A stretch of 64,000 nucleotides of DNA from CAWHXG01 sp963833235 (GTDB taxonomy: Bacteria; Pseudomonadota; Alphaproteobacteria; Rhodobacterales; Rhodobacteraceae), in contig CAWHXG010000004.1 of NCBI GenBank assembly GCA_963833235.1, forward strand, positions 322,325 through 386,324. The letters run 5' to 3'. This document shows, in pieces, positions 35,721 to 45,025 of the stretch (its first letter is position 1; each line of letters opens with the position of its first letter). The notes beneath the pieces were generated by a model. The model was not told where the DNA came from. It worked only from the letters and a program-made list of their open reading frames with translations, and ran no database searches. Made by a program: the position numbers and the translations under genes.

Positions 35721-37384
35721 GCAGCGAGAGACTGATCTACCTGCCCCTCGGGGGCGGGCGAAATTGGCATGAACGCCTATGTTTACGGCTACGGGCCGGC
35801 CGACAAGGAACGCTTCATCCTGGTCGATCTGGGCGTGACCTTCCCGGATATGGACGGCACACCGGGGGTCGACCTGATCTTCGCCGACGTCGCCTGGCTC
35901 GCGGAGCGGGCCGACCGGCTCGACGGCATCTTCATCACCCACGCCCACGAGGATCACGTGGGCGCCGTGGGGCATCTGTGGAGCCGTCTGCGCGCGCCGG
36001 TCCATTGCCGCCCTTTCACCGCCAACATCGCCAAGCGCAAGATGGAAGAGCAGGGCGCGCCGGTGGCCGAGGTCAAGGTGGCAGAGCCCTGGCCTTCGCA
36101 GGTCGAGGCGGGGCCGTTCAGGGTCGGCTTCCTGCCGATCAGCCATTCGATCCCCGAAAGCTCGGCCCTCGTGATCGACACGCCGGCGGGGCGGATCGTG
36201 CATACCGGCGATTTCAAGATCGACCGCACGCCGCTGGTGGGCGAGGCGTTCGACCCCGATGCCTTCGAGGCCGTAGCGAAGGACGGCGTTCTGGCCCTGG
36301 TCTGCGACAGCACGAACGTGTTCTCGCCCCATGCCGGGCGATCCGAAGCCGTGGTGGGGCCCGAGGTCCGAAAGCTGATCGCCGAGGCGCCCGGCATGGT
36401 GGTGGCGACGACCTTCGCCTCCAACGTGGCGCGGGTGAAGACGCTCGCCGAGGCCGGGCGCGATGCGGGGCGCACGGTGGTTCTGATGGGACGCGCGATG
36501 AAGCGCATGGTCGGCGCCTCAATGGAATCGGGGGTGATGACCGACTTTCCCGGCCATATTCGCCGGAGGAGGCGGGGCAGGTCCCGCGCGAGAAGCTGAT
36601 GCTGATCGTCACCGGCAGTCAGGGGGAGCGGCGCGCGGCCTCCGCCCAATTGGCGCGTGGAAAGTTCCTGGGGCTGGAGCTGAAGGATGGCGACACGTTC
36701 CTCTTCTCGTCGAAGACCATCCCCGGCAACGAGCGCGGCGTGATCCACATCGTCAATGCCTTCAGCGAGAAGGGCGTGGACGTGGTGGACGACACCTCGG
36801 GGCTTTACCACGTGTCGGGGCACGCGAACCGGCCGGACCTGATGACCATGCACGCACTGGTCAAGCCGCAGTTCCTCATCCCGATGCACGGCGAGCACCG
36901 GCACCTGCGCGAGCACGTGAAGCTCGGTGCGGAGACCGGGATCGCCGGAGTCCTGGCGCCGAACGGCACGATGGTGGAGCTGACCGGCAATGCGCCGCGG
37001 GTCGTGGGCTATGTGGAGACGGGGCGCACCTATCTCGACGGCAGCGTGCAGATCGGCGCGATGGACGGGATCGTGCGCGACCGTATCAGGCTGGCGCTGA
37101 ACGGCCACGTGACGGTGACGGTGCTGATAGACGAGAACGACGATCCGCTGGGCGAGCCTTGGTGCGAGATCATGGGCCTGCCGGAGCGGGGCCGCTCGCG
37201 GACCGCTCTGGCCGAGGTGATCGAGGCAGAGCTGGATCAGGCACTGGGGCGCGCGAAGAACGGCGTGCTGGTGGATGACGACAAGCTGACCGAGGCGATG
37301 AAGCGCGTGGTGCGCAACACGGCGAATGCCGAGATCGGCAAGAAGCCGGAGGTCACGGTGGTGATCAGCCGTCTCTCGGAATAG
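35717..37384 (+). CDS. rnj: Ribonuclease J, two frameshifts
   Basis: Metallo-beta-lactamase ribonuclease with both endo- and 5' exonuclease activity, about 555 aa, used in mRNA turnover and rRNA maturation. The metal site FITHAHEDHVGAVGHLW, HTGDFKID and the beta-CASP part KRMVGASMESG, then LMLIVTGSQGER and HVSGHANRPDL are present. Two breaks: near 35757, within LGG...GEIGMN, and near 36557, before SPEEAGQVPRE. The last gene of the nuo-birA-coaX-rnj run, followed by a hairpin. Confidence 0.9.
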   Translation: MSSERLIYLPLGGGRNWHERLCLRLRAGRQGTLHPGRSGRDLPGYGRHTGGRPDLRRRRLARGAGRPARRHLHHPRPRGSRGRRGASVEPSARAGPLPPFHRQHRQAQDGRAGRAGGRGQGGRALAFAGRGGAVQGRLPADQPFDPRKLGPRDRHAGGADRAYRRFQDRPHAAGGRGVRPRCLRGRSEGRRSGPGLRQHERVLAPCRAIRSRGGARGPKADRRGARHGGGDDLRLQRGAGEDARRGRARCGAHGGSDGTRDEAHGRRLNGIGGDDRLSRPYSPEEAGQVPREKLMLIVTGSQGERRAASAQLARGKFLGLELKDGDTFLFSSKTIPGNERGVIHIVNAFSEKGVDVVDDTSGLYHVSGHANRPDLMTMHALVKPQFLIPMHGEHRHLREHVKLGAETGIAGVLAPNGTMVELTGNAPRVVGYVETGRTYLDGSVQIGAMDGIVRDRIRLALNGHVTVTVLIDENDDPLGEPWCEIMGLPERGRSRTALAEVIEAELDQALGRAKNGVLVDDDKLTEAMKRVVRNTANAEIGKKPEVTVVISRLSE

Positions 37385-37402
37385 GGGCGCTCCGGCGCCC
37401 CT
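37383..37402. terminator. Terminator-like hairpin after rnj
   Basis: AGGGGCGC (37383-37390), loop TCCG, GCGCCCCT (37395-37402): a perfect 8-bp stem overlapping the rnj stop, between convergent rnj and the helicase gene. No T-run. A second short palindrome, TGAGGC-TG-GCCTCA at 37432-37445, covers the helicase stop. Confidence 0.55.
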
Positions 37403-37442
37403 GGGCGCCGGACTTCGAACTGGGGGCCCTCTGAGGCTGGCC

Positions 37443-38950
37443 TCAGGCCAGTTCGGATTGCCGGCGCTCGTCGAAGCTCATCGCGATGAAGTCCGGCATG
37501 TGATCGCCCATGCCCACCACGCCGTTGTCGCCGCCGCGGCCACGGCCGCCCCTGCTCCGCGGCTCGCGGCTGCGTTCGCGCGCTGGGGGGGCCTCCTTCG
37601 GGTCCGCCGGGAAGCTCTGCTGCACCTCGGCCTCGACCGGCGCTGCCAGCGGGGCCGGGGCCTCGGCGGCTTTCGGCGTCTCAACCTCGACCTCCGCCTT
37701 TGCACCGCGACTGCGCGAGGTGCGCGACCGGGTGCGCTTTGGCCGCGGCTCCCCAGCTTCCTCGGTAGCGGGGGGCGGCGGGGTTTCGGCCACGCTGGGG
37801 TCGCCATCGGGCTTTCCAGCCGCGGCACCTCCATCCCCACCAGCTTTTCGATGGCGGCAAGGTTCTTTTCGTCGGTCGGCGTGCTGATCATCAGCGCCTT
37901 GCCGGATTTGCCCGCCCGGCCGGTGCGCCCGATCCGATGCACGTAATCCTCGGCATGGCTCGGCACGTCGAAATTGAAGACATGGCTGACATTGGGAATG
38001 TCGAGTCCGCGGGCCGCCACGTCCGACGCGCACAGGAACCGTAGCGTCCCGTCGCGGAAGCCCTGCAAAGTGGTCGTGCGCTCCGACTGGTCGAGATCGC
38101 CGTGGATCGGTGCTGCGTCGTATCCGTGCTTCTTCAGGGACTTCGCCACCACGTCGACCTCGGTCTTGCGGTTGCAGAAGATGATCCCGTTGCGGCATTC
38201 GCCCGCCTCGCTCTCGATCAGCGCCCGCAGCAGGTTCCGCTTTTCGGCGGCGGTGCGATCCTTGCGACTGGGCCGGAAGAGGATCACGCCCTGCTCGATG
38301 GTCTCGGACGCGGTCGCCTGGCGCGCTACCTCGATCCGGGCGGGATTGCTGAGGAAGGTGTTGGTGATCCGCTCGATCTCGGGCGCCATCGTGGCGCTGA
38401 AGAACAACGTCTGCCGCGTGAAAGGGGTCAGCGAGAAGATCCGCTCGATATCGGGGATGAAGCCCATGTCGAGCATCCGGTCGGCCTCGTCGACCACCAT
38501 GACCTGCACGCCGGTCAGCAACAGCTTGCCGCGTTCGAAATGGTCCAGCAGGCGCCCCGGGGTTGCGATCAACACGTCGACGCCACGGTCGATCAGCGCG
38601 TCCTGCTCCTTGAACGAGACGCCGCCGATCAGCAGCGCCTTGGTGAGTTTCAAGTGCTTGGTGTAGATGTCGAAGTTCTCGGCCACCTGGGCGGCCAGTT
38701 CGCGCGTCGGCGCCAGAACCAGGCTGCGCGGCATCCGCGCCCGGGCCCGGCCCTTGGCCAGAAGCGTGATCATCGGCAGCACGAAGCCGGCCGTCTTGCC
38801 GGTGCCGGTCTGCGCGATGCCAAGCACGTCTTGACCCTCCAGCGCCGGCGGTATGGCGCCGGCCTGGATCGGGGTCGGAGTTTCGTAGCCCGCATCGGCA
38901 ACGGCCTTGAGGACGCGCGCGTCCAGTTTCAGGTCGGTGAATTTGGTCAT
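37443..38950 (-). CDS. DEAD-box RNA helicase, one frameshift in the tail
   Basis: ATP-dependent RNA helicase of the RhlE/DeaD type, about 500 aa. Motifs in order: AQTGTGKTAG (motif I), PTRELAAQV, TPGRLLD, VDEADRMLDMGF (DEAD), SATM, and HRIGRTGRAGKSGKA. A base change near 37810 switches frame; the corrected tail is Pro/Glu/Arg-rich (PKRTRSRTSRSRGAK, then SRGGRGRGGDNGVVGMGDHM) and ends at 37443. Such basic RG-rich tails bind RNA. RNase J is the convergent neighbour. Confidence 0.88.
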
Positions 38951-39072
38951 GGGTGTCCGTGAAATGCGGGGGGCGGCCCCCCGGTGTGACTTGGCGCGGT
39001 TCGATCATCCGCTTCCAGTCGCGGACACGTCTTTCGGTCGGCCGGGCAGGCTCGTCGCCCGGCTTGGGCGTG

Positions 39073-39101
39073 GCTTTACACAACAGGCGCTTGCTGGTCA
39101 A
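39073..39101 (-). promoter_or_regulatory. Candidate promoter of the DEAD-box helicase
   Basis: On the minus strand TTGACC (39101-39096), 17 bases, TAAAGC (39078-39073). It would give a leader of about 115 bases before the ATG at 38950, as is common for helicase genes controlled by temperature. Confidence 0.45.
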
Positions 39102-39203
39102 CGCATGCCTTCGTGAGATGGTTGACGACGCAGCGGCGCTGGCCGTCTCAGGCAGTCGGGGCTATGTCGGACGCAAGCTGCACAATCAAGAAGGAGATGG
39201 CAG

Positions 39204-39629
39204 ATGATTAGCAAGACAGGATCCGCGAAATGGAGCGGCGGCCTTAAGGACGGCCAGGGCCATGTTTCGACGGAAACGCGGGTGTTGGCCGACCAGCCCT
39301 ACGGCTTTGCCACACGCTTCGAAGGCAAGACCGGGACGAACCCCGAAGAGCTGATCGCCGCTGCGCATGCCAGCTGCTTCTCGATGGCGTTGTCGATGAT
39401 CCTCGGCCAGCACGATCTGACCGCCGACAGCATCGAGACAAGCGCCAAGGTGAGCCTTGAGGAGAAGGACGGCGGGTTCGCCATCACCAAGATCCATCTC
39501 GACGTGATCGCCAGCGTGCCGGGTGCCGATGCGGCGAAGTTCGAGGAGGCCGCGACGACGGCGAAGGAGAATTGCCCGGTCTCCAAAGTGCTGAACGCCG
39601 AAATCACCATGGACGCCAAGCTGGCCTAG
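39204..39629 (+). CDS. OsmC family peroxiredoxin
   Basis: Thiol peroxidase of the OsmC/Ohr family that reduces organic hydroperoxides in the cytoplasm, 141 aa. The two catalytic cysteines are C58 (AAHASCFSMALSMI) and C124 (ENCPVSKVLNAEI), and ATRFEGKTGTNPEELIAAAH is typical of the OsmC branch. AAGGAGATGG lies just upstream of the ATG. A separate single-gene unit. Confidence 0.92.
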   Translation: MISKTGSAKWSGGLKDGQGHVSTETRVLADQPYGFATRFEGKTGTNPEELIAAAHASCFSMALSMILGQHDLTADSIETSAKVSLEEKDGGFAITKIHLDVIASVPGADAAKFEEAATTAKENCPVSKVLNAEITMDAKLA

Positions 39630-39645
39630 CAACGTCAGCCGGGGC

Positions 39646-39663
39646 GGCGGCCGGCTGGCCGCC
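39646..39663. terminator. Hairpin between osmC and exoD-like genes
   Basis: GGCGGCC (39646-39652), loop GGCT, GGCCGCC (39657-39663), 16 bases after the osmC stop, between convergent genes. No T-run. Confidence 0.4.
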
Positions 39664-39688
39664 GTGCCCGGGGCCGCCGCACGGGCAT

Positions 39689-40294
39689 TCAGATGAGGCG
39701 GGTCGCGAAGTAGACCAGCGGCGCGAGCCAGACGAAGCCCGCGATGACGAAGACGCCGTCATCGGCGGTTAGGCCAATTCCGAACAACATGAGGTGGATC
39801 GCAATCAGAAAGGGCAGGAATGGCACGAACCCCACAACGATGATAGCGACGCCGGAAACGAGGACGATCAGCGCGATCACCGTCAGGACGGCACTTCCCG
39901 ACGTTGCCCAGGTCAGCCGGTGCGACAGGACCGACCGCAGCTTGTCCGCATAGGGCGCGGCCTTGTCGGCCGATGCGCCGAGCCTGTCGGCGCCAAGCTT
40001 GAAACGCCGCACGAAGCCCGGCAGCCAGATCCCCTTCTTCCCCCGTAGCATCTGGACGCCGAGAGCCACGACGACGAGGCCGATGATCGCCGGAAGCCCG
40101 GGGACCGTGGCGATCGGCAGCATCAGTGCACCGGCCATGATCAGCAGCAGTGGGCCAAAGCCGCGCGATCCGAGCGCCTCGATTAAATCGCCGAACGCGA
40201 CCTTGTCCCCATCCTCGGACAGTTCCGCGACATTCTTCAAGACCCCGTCGATACGGTCCTTGCTGTCCTCGTCGGTATCGATGCGGTCGGTCAT
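39689..40294 (-). CDS. Exopolysaccharide synthesis ExoD family membrane protein
   Basis: A 201-aa protein with several membrane segments: FGPLLLIMAGALMLPIATVP, AIIGLVVVALGVQML, then two more hydrophobic hairpins after residue 120. The N-terminus RIDGVLKNVAELSEDGDKVA and the loop fit the ExoD family, linked to exopolysaccharide production in rhizobia. The start at 40294 has AAGGGGC upstream; the frame is open further but into the glycosyltransferase gene. Coupled to it by ATGA. Confidence 0.8.
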   Translation of the reverse strand: MTDRIDTDEDSKDRIDGVLKNVAELSEDGDKVAFGDLIEALGSRGFGPLLLIMAGALMLPIATVPGLPAIIGLVVVALGVQMLRGKKGIWLPGFVRRFKLGADRLGASADKAAPYADKLRSVLSHRLTWATSGSAVLTVIALIVLVSGVAIIVVGFVPFLPFLIAIHLMLFGIGLTADDGVFVIAGFVWLAPLVYFATRLI

Positions 40295-41535
40295 GGCGTT
40301 GCCCCTTGCTTCCGCCGGCAATGCCGCTCTCGGGCGCATCGTTCCCCGTGATCAGGGGGGTGGACGGCCCGAGGCCGGTCGATTGCCGCCGTGGGGGGCG
40401 TACCGCCGGGATCGAGCTTCAGATGCCGCCACATGGCCGGCGACACGGGCATCAGCCCGGCGCGATGGAGATCACGGAAATCGTCCAGCCTTGCCGAGAT
40501 CTCGCAGGTCAGCGTCCGGCGGCTCAGGGCTTCGACGAAGGGCAGAGTGTCCTTGTAGCCCTGCGCGCCGCGGGAATGCTGGCCGCGGTCGGCTGCGCTT
40601 TGCGTTTTCTCGGCCATGTCGTCGAGCAGCTTGAAGTGCAAGAGCACGCCCCATTCCTCGGCGAGCGGCATCGCCCGATCCACGCGGTGGGGGCCACGAT
40701 GGAATTGCTGGCCCTTGCGCCATTTCAGGATCGCCATCTTCGATTGATGCCCCGCGGCGCGCGGCCGGTTCTGCATCAGCAGCCATTGCGCGGCGCGTTC
40801 GAGCCGCGGGGGCAGGCGGGGTTGGCCCAATGGCAGCCAGGCCCGGATCACGGCCTCCCACGCCACCGGGAAGCGCCGGCCGGGCCCGTTCAGCAGTCGC
40901 TGCCGCGCGCCGCCCATGACAAGCCGCGGCGGCACGGGATAGCGCCGTCGGGACCGGACCGACGGCGAGGCCTGCCAGAAGCCTTCAGCATCGAACCAGG
41001 CGCAGACCTCGGCCAGCCTCGACCCCGGCGTCGTGGCGAGATCGGCCATGGGCCGGTCGGCATACATGTCGAGCATGACGCAGTGGACGCCTTCCGCCCC
41101 GGCATCATCCCAGTGCGCGATCGCGTCCGTCAGCCCGCGGTGCGGCCAGCCGGGATACACCAGCTGCTCGTCGGCATCGGGGAAGATCGTCCAGTGCCCG
41201 TCGCAAAAGCGGTCGGCGATCAGGCTGCGCCAGGCGCGGACATGGGTGCTGTAGGGTTTCGTCGTGAAGATCCGCGTCACGTCCGGTGCGGCATCCAGAA
41301 GGGCCGCCGTCCCGTCGGTGGAGGCATTGTCGACGACGATGAACCGGGTGACGCCGATGGCCCGGTGGTGCCGCAGGAAATCCGGCAGCCGTTTCTCCTC
41401 GTTGAAGGCGATGGTCACGCAGACAGGGCCGTCTCCGAGATCGATCCGCGGCACCACCGTCACATCGAAGGCGTCGCGGAACGCCGCGTCGGTCGGCTCC
41501 GGACTGCCGGGCCGGGCCTTCCGCGGCGGCCGCAT
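40291..41535 (-). CDS. Family 2-like glycosyltransferase
   Basis: A 414-aa protein with a GT-A fold (Glyco_tranf_2_4 type). CVTIAFNEEKRLPDFLRHH and FIVVDNASTDGT are the nucleotide-sugar part, and FPDADEQLVYP carries a DxD-type metal motif. It probably modifies a surface polysaccharide or protein. It is followed by the ExoD-like gene (ATGA) and preceded by prfC with a gap of one base. Confidence 0.8.
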   Translation of the reverse strand: MRPPRKARPGSPEPTDAAFRDAFDVTVVPRIDLGDGPVCVTIAFNEEKRLPDFLRHHRAIGVTRFIVVDNASTDGTAALLDAAPDVTRIFTTKPYSTHVRAWRSLIADRFCDGHWTIFPDADEQLVYPGWPHRGLTDAIAHWDDAGAEGVHCVMLDMYADRPMADLATTPGSRLAEVCAWFDAEGFWQASPSVRSRRRYPVPPRLVMGGARQRLLNGPGRRFPVAWEAVIRAWLPLGQPRLPPRLERAAQWLLMQNRPRAAGHQSKMAILKWRKGQQFHRGPHRVDRAMPLAEEWGVLLHFKLLDDMAEKTQSAADRGQHSRGAQGYKDTLPFVEALSRRTLTCEISARLDDFRDLHRAGLMPVSPAMWRHLKLDPGGTPPTAAIDRPRAVHPPDHGERCARERHCRRKQGATP

Positions 41536-41536
41536 C

Positions 41537-43165
41537 TCAGGCCATCATCTCGCGCGTGGCGGTCAGCGTCAGGTCGGGATGGTCCCGCTCCACCCGGTCG
41601 ATGTCCCATTGCAGGCGGGTGAGGTAGACGACCTCGCCGTCGTTGTCGTGGGCGATATGGCCCTTGTTGGCCTGCACGAACGCCTCGACCGCCGCCTTCG
41701 GCCCGGCTACCCAGCGGGCGGAGGTGAACTGCGACCCCTCGAAACGCACCGGCAGCCCGTATTCCCGCTCGATCCGGCTGGCCAGCACCTCGAACTGCAG
41801 CGCGCCCACGACGCCCACGATGAAGCCCGAGCCGATCATCGGCTTGAAGACCTTCGCGGCGCCTTCCTCGGCGAACTGCATCAGCGCCTTCTCCAGGTGC
41901 TTGGCCTTCATCGGGTCGCCGGCGCGCACGGTCTGCAGAAGCTCGGGCGCGAAGCTGGGGATGCCCGTCACCCGGATAGCCTCGCCCTCGGTCAGGGTAT
42001 CGCCGATGCGCAGCTGCCCGTGGTTCGGGATGCCGATGATGTCGCCGGCCCAGGCCTCTTCCGCCAGTTCGCGGTCCGATGCGAGGAAGAGCACCGGGTT
42101 GCTGATCGCCATGGTCTTCTGCTGCGCACATGGGTCAGCTTCATTCCCCGCTGGAAATGCCCCGAGGCCAGCCGCAGGAAGGCCACCCGGTCGCGGTGCT
42201 TGGGATCCATGTTGGCCTGCACCTTGAAGACGAAGCCCGCGACGGACGTCTCTTCGGGCGCCACCTGGCGCGGCGTGGCGCTTTGCGGGCTGGGGCGGGG
42301 GGCCGTATTCGGTGATCCCTTCCATCAGTTCCTTGACGCCGAAGGAGTTGATCGCCGAGCCGAACCAGATCGGCGTCATCGTGCCGTTCAGAACCGCTGC
42401 GTATCAAGCGCCGGCAGCAGTTCGCGCGCCATCTCGACCTCTTCGCGCAGGGTCGCGAGCGCTCGGCGGGCACGTGGTCGGCCAGCGCGGGATCGTCGAG
42501 TCCGCTGGATCTGGATCGTCGTCGCCACCCGGTTGCGGTCGGCGCGGTCCATCAGCTCGAGCCGGTCGTGCAGCAGGTCGTAGCAGCCGACGAAATCGCG
42601 CCCACGCCCGATGGGCCAGCTTGCCGGGGTGACGTCGATGGCGAGGTTTTCCTGGATCTCGTCGATGATCTCGAAGGTGTCGCGGGTTTCGCGGTCCATC
42701 TTGTTGCAGAAGGTCAGGATCGGCAGGTCGCGCAGGCGGCACACCTCGAAAAGCTTGCGGGTCTGGCTTTCCACGCCCTTCGCGCCGTCGATCACCATGA
42801 CCGCGGCGTCCACGGCGGTCAGCGTACGATAGGTATCCTCCGAAAAGTCGCTGTGGCCGGGCGTGTCCACCAGATTGAAGCGATAGTCCCGCCACCGTCG
42901 CGAAATCGAACGACATTGCGGAGGCGGAGACCGAGATGCCGCGGTCCTTCTCCATCGCCATGAAATCCGACCGCGTGCGCCGCGCCTCGCCCTTGGCGCG
43001 CACCTGACCGGCCATCTGGATGGCGCCGCCGTAAAGCAGGAATTTCTCCGTCAGCGTCGTCTTGCCGGCGTCGGGATGGGTGATGATGGCAAAGGTCCGC
43101 CGGCGCGCGATCTCGGGCGGCAGGGCGGGGGCGTTGGTCAGACCAAGGTCAGAAGCATCCGGCAT
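41537..43165 (-). CDS. prfC: Peptide chain release factor 3, about six frameshifts
   Basis: GTPase that recycles RF1/RF2 from the ribosome, about 540 aa. Clear pieces: RRRTFAIITHPDAGKTTLTE (P-loop), GEARRTRSDFMAMEKDRGIS (switch I), VDTPGHSDFSEDTYRTLTAV, FCNKMDRETRDTFEIIDEIQ, then VAPEETSVAGFVFKVQANMD and GNEADP/THV, and an intact C-terminal third (MAISNPVLFLASDRELAEEA to the end). Breaks near 42890, 42505, 42470, 42395, 42285 and 42125. The start at 43165 (MPDASDLGLTN) has no Shine-Dalgarno. Confidence 0.85.
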
Positions 43166-43323
43166 GGGGGGGATATAGTGGGCGCCGCGGGGTGTCGCAA
43201 TCGGCCGTGTCCGCCGTGGCGGCGCCTGGCTGCCGGCAGTCAGTGGCGTCCGGCGAAAGCCCAAGGGCGGTGCGGCGGGATCCATTCATACGCGCCCGCC
43301 CCGACGATTGCTTCGAAGATTAC

Positions 43324-43352
43324 TTTAACGTCACTCTGAAAACGTGTGATAC
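43324..43352 (+). promoter_or_regulatory. Candidate promoter of the SnoaL-like gene
   Basis: TTTAAC at 43324-43329, 17 bases, TGATAC at 43347-43352, in a locally AT-richer stretch, 27 bases before the ATG at 43379. Confidence 0.35.
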
Positions 43353-43378
43353 CGTGGCCATCCAACGGGAGAGACGCC

Positions 43379-43738
43379 ATGACCATGCGGGAAATCGCCA
43401 GGGAGCTCGTCGCCGGGTGCCGGGAGGGCCGAGAGATGGAGAATCTCGGCAAGCTCTATGCTGAGGACTGCGTCTCGGTCGAGGCGATGGATCAGGGTCA
43501 GGGGCGCGTTACCGAAGGGCTGGCCGGCATCCGGGGCAAGCACGAATGGTGGAACAGCACCTTCGAGGTCAAGGACGGCAAGGTCGAGGGTCCGTTCCCC
43601 CATGGCGACGACAGGTTCGCCGTCATCTTCTCGATCGACGCGACCCACAAGGAAAGCGGCCAGCGCAGCAAGGTGCACGAGGTCGCCGTCTACCATGTGG
43701 CAGGCGGCAAGATCGTGCGGGAGGAATTCTTCTACTGA
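43379..43738 (+). CDS. SnoaL-like (NTF2-fold) protein
   Basis: A 119-aa protein of the NTF2-like fold. REIARELVAGCREGREMENL, KLYAEDCVSVEAMDQGQGRV and the C-terminal VAVYHVAGGKIVREEFFY are typical. Often of unknown function; members bind small hydrophobic molecules. GGGAGAG precedes the ATG. It is likely a single-gene unit. Confidence 0.78.
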   Translation: MTMREIARELVAGCREGREMENLGKLYAEDCVSVEAMDQGQGRVTEGLAGIRGKHEWWNSTFEVKDGKVEGPFPHGDDRFAVIFSIDATHKESGQRSKVHEVAVYHVAGGKIVREEFFY

Positions 43739-44051
43739 CGCCACGTGCGAGGCCTACGGCGTCTGCCAAGGCCCTCCAGGGAAACGGCTCGGACGGCCGG
43801 GCCACCGCATGTTTATGGCAGGGACCGCCTGCTCCGGGCTGCGGCAACGGCGTCCGGCGCTTCCACGGGCCGGGTGGGGACCATCGGAAGCGATCCCGAC
43901 CGGAGCGGTGCGGTGGTGGCGGCGCTCGCAGAACAGAAGCGTCCCTCGCCACGAGCCTGATCCAGGTGCCGCCCGCCGCCCGGGTCAGCCGCCTTTCGCC
44001 CCCCGGGCACCGATGCTAAGCCCGGCCATCAAGCCGACAGGGGAGACGACC
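43739..44051. other. Intergenic region between SnoaL-like gene and SDR
   Basis: About 313 bases. The SDR frame is open back through here, but the codons look random and no conserved protein is seen; no convincing hairpin or promoter was found. Confidence 0.4.
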
Positions 44052-44831
44052 ATGGATCTGGGTATTGCAGGCAAGCGGGCGCTGGTGACGGCCTCGTCGA
44101 AGGGACTCGGACGCGGCTGCGCCGAGGCGCTGGCGGCGGCGGGTTGCGATCTGGTGCTGAACGCCCGGGGGAAGGCCGCCCTGACGAAGACGGCCGAGGC
44201 GATCCGTGCCGCCCATGGCGTGTCCGTCACCGACGTCGCCGCCGATATCGCCACCGCGGAGGGCCGCGCCGCCGTCCTCGAAGCCGCCGGCGCCGTCGAC
44301 ATCCTCGTCACCAATGCCGGCGGACCGCCCCCGGGCCTCTGGAGCGACTGGGGCCGCGACGATTTCATCGCCGCCCTCGACGCCAACATGCTGACCCCCA
44401 TCGCCCTGATGACGGCCTGCATGCCCGGCATGATGGAGCGGGGCTGGGGCCGGGTCGTCAACATCACCAGCCAGTCGGTCAAGGCACCCATCCCGGCGCT
44501 CGGGCTCAGCAACGCTGCGCGCACGGGCCTCACCGGCTACGTCGCCGGCACGGCCCGCCAGGTCGCCGAGAAGGGCGTAACCATCAACAATCTGCTGCCG
44601 GGCATCCATGCCACCGACAGGGCCGACGCGCTCGACGGCGGCGTGGTGAAGGCCCAGGGCATCTCGCTTGAGGAAGCCCGCGCCAACCGCCGCGCCACCA
44701 TCCCCACCCGCCACTACGGCACGGCCGAGGATTTCGGCGCCGCCTGCGCCTTTCTCTGCTCGATGCAGGCCCGCTTCATCGTCGGGCAGAACCTGCTGGT
44801 CGATGGCGGCGCCACCAACGCCACGATCTGA
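44052..44831 (+). CDS. SDR-family oxidoreductase without the usual YxxxK
   Basis: A 259-aa short-chain dehydrogenase. The NAD(P) loop TASSKGLGRGCAEAL, the NAGG motif (VTNAGGPPPG) and VNITSQSV are present. At the place of the catalytic Tyr-x-x-x-Lys the sequence reads LGLSNAARTGLTG, so both residues are absent. A branch of SDR proteins with NAxR at this position is known and may not work by the usual chemistry. The C-terminus keeps FIVGQNLLVDGGATNATI. GGGGAGA precedes the ATG. Confidence 0.82.
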   Translation: MDLGIAGKRALVTASSKGLGRGCAEALAAAGCDLVLNARGKAALTKTAEAIRAAHGVSVTDVAADIATAEGRAAVLEAAGAVDILVTNAGGPPPGLWSDWGRDDFIAALDANMLTPIALMTACMPGMMERGWGRVVNITSQSVKAPIPALGLSNAARTGLTGYVAGTARQVAEKGVTINNLLPGIHATDRADALDGGVVKAQGISLEEARANRRATIPTRHYGTAEDFGAACAFLCSMQARFIVGQNLLVDGGATNATI

Positions 44832-44850
44832 GCACGGACCGAGCGCCTCC

Positions 44851-44906
44851 CCCCTTCGATATTCCACAAATATCCCGGGGAGGTGCGGAGGGGCCGGCCC
44901 CTCCGC
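44851..44906 (+). repeat. Intergenic repeat, copy A, with perfect palindrome
   Basis: After the SDR stop: TTCGATATTCCACAAATATC followed by CCGGGGAGG and a perfect 22-bp palindrome (44885-44906, arms GCGGAGGGGCC and GGCCCCTCCGC). Shares AAATATCCC-GGAGG and the GGGGC/GCCCC stem with copies at 51884 and 58702. Probably a terminator-type element of this lineage. Confidence 0.6.
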
Positions 44907-44962
44907 TCCCGCCGCATCCGCCCGCGCGCCGGCGTCCGCGAAGGCCGCAACCTCTGCCCCGC

Positions 44963-44990
44963 TTGAAGCCCGCGCGCCCGGATGCTAGCC
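44963..44990 (+). promoter_or_regulatory. Candidate promoter of the ABC ATPase gene
   Basis: TTGAAG at 44963-44968, 16 bases, CTAGCC at 44985-44990. A 14-codon ORF starts at 44999, about where transcription would begin, ahead of the GTG at 45026. Confidence 0.35.
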
Positions 44991-45025
44991 CGCCGGCATG
45001 ACCAAGCGTTCCTGTCGGAAATCCA

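Noticed and set aside
43166..43378. Possible RNA gene in the AT-richer gap between prfC and the SnoaL-like gene
   Set aside because: No tRNA-like arms or strong fold recognised; a promoter explains the composition.
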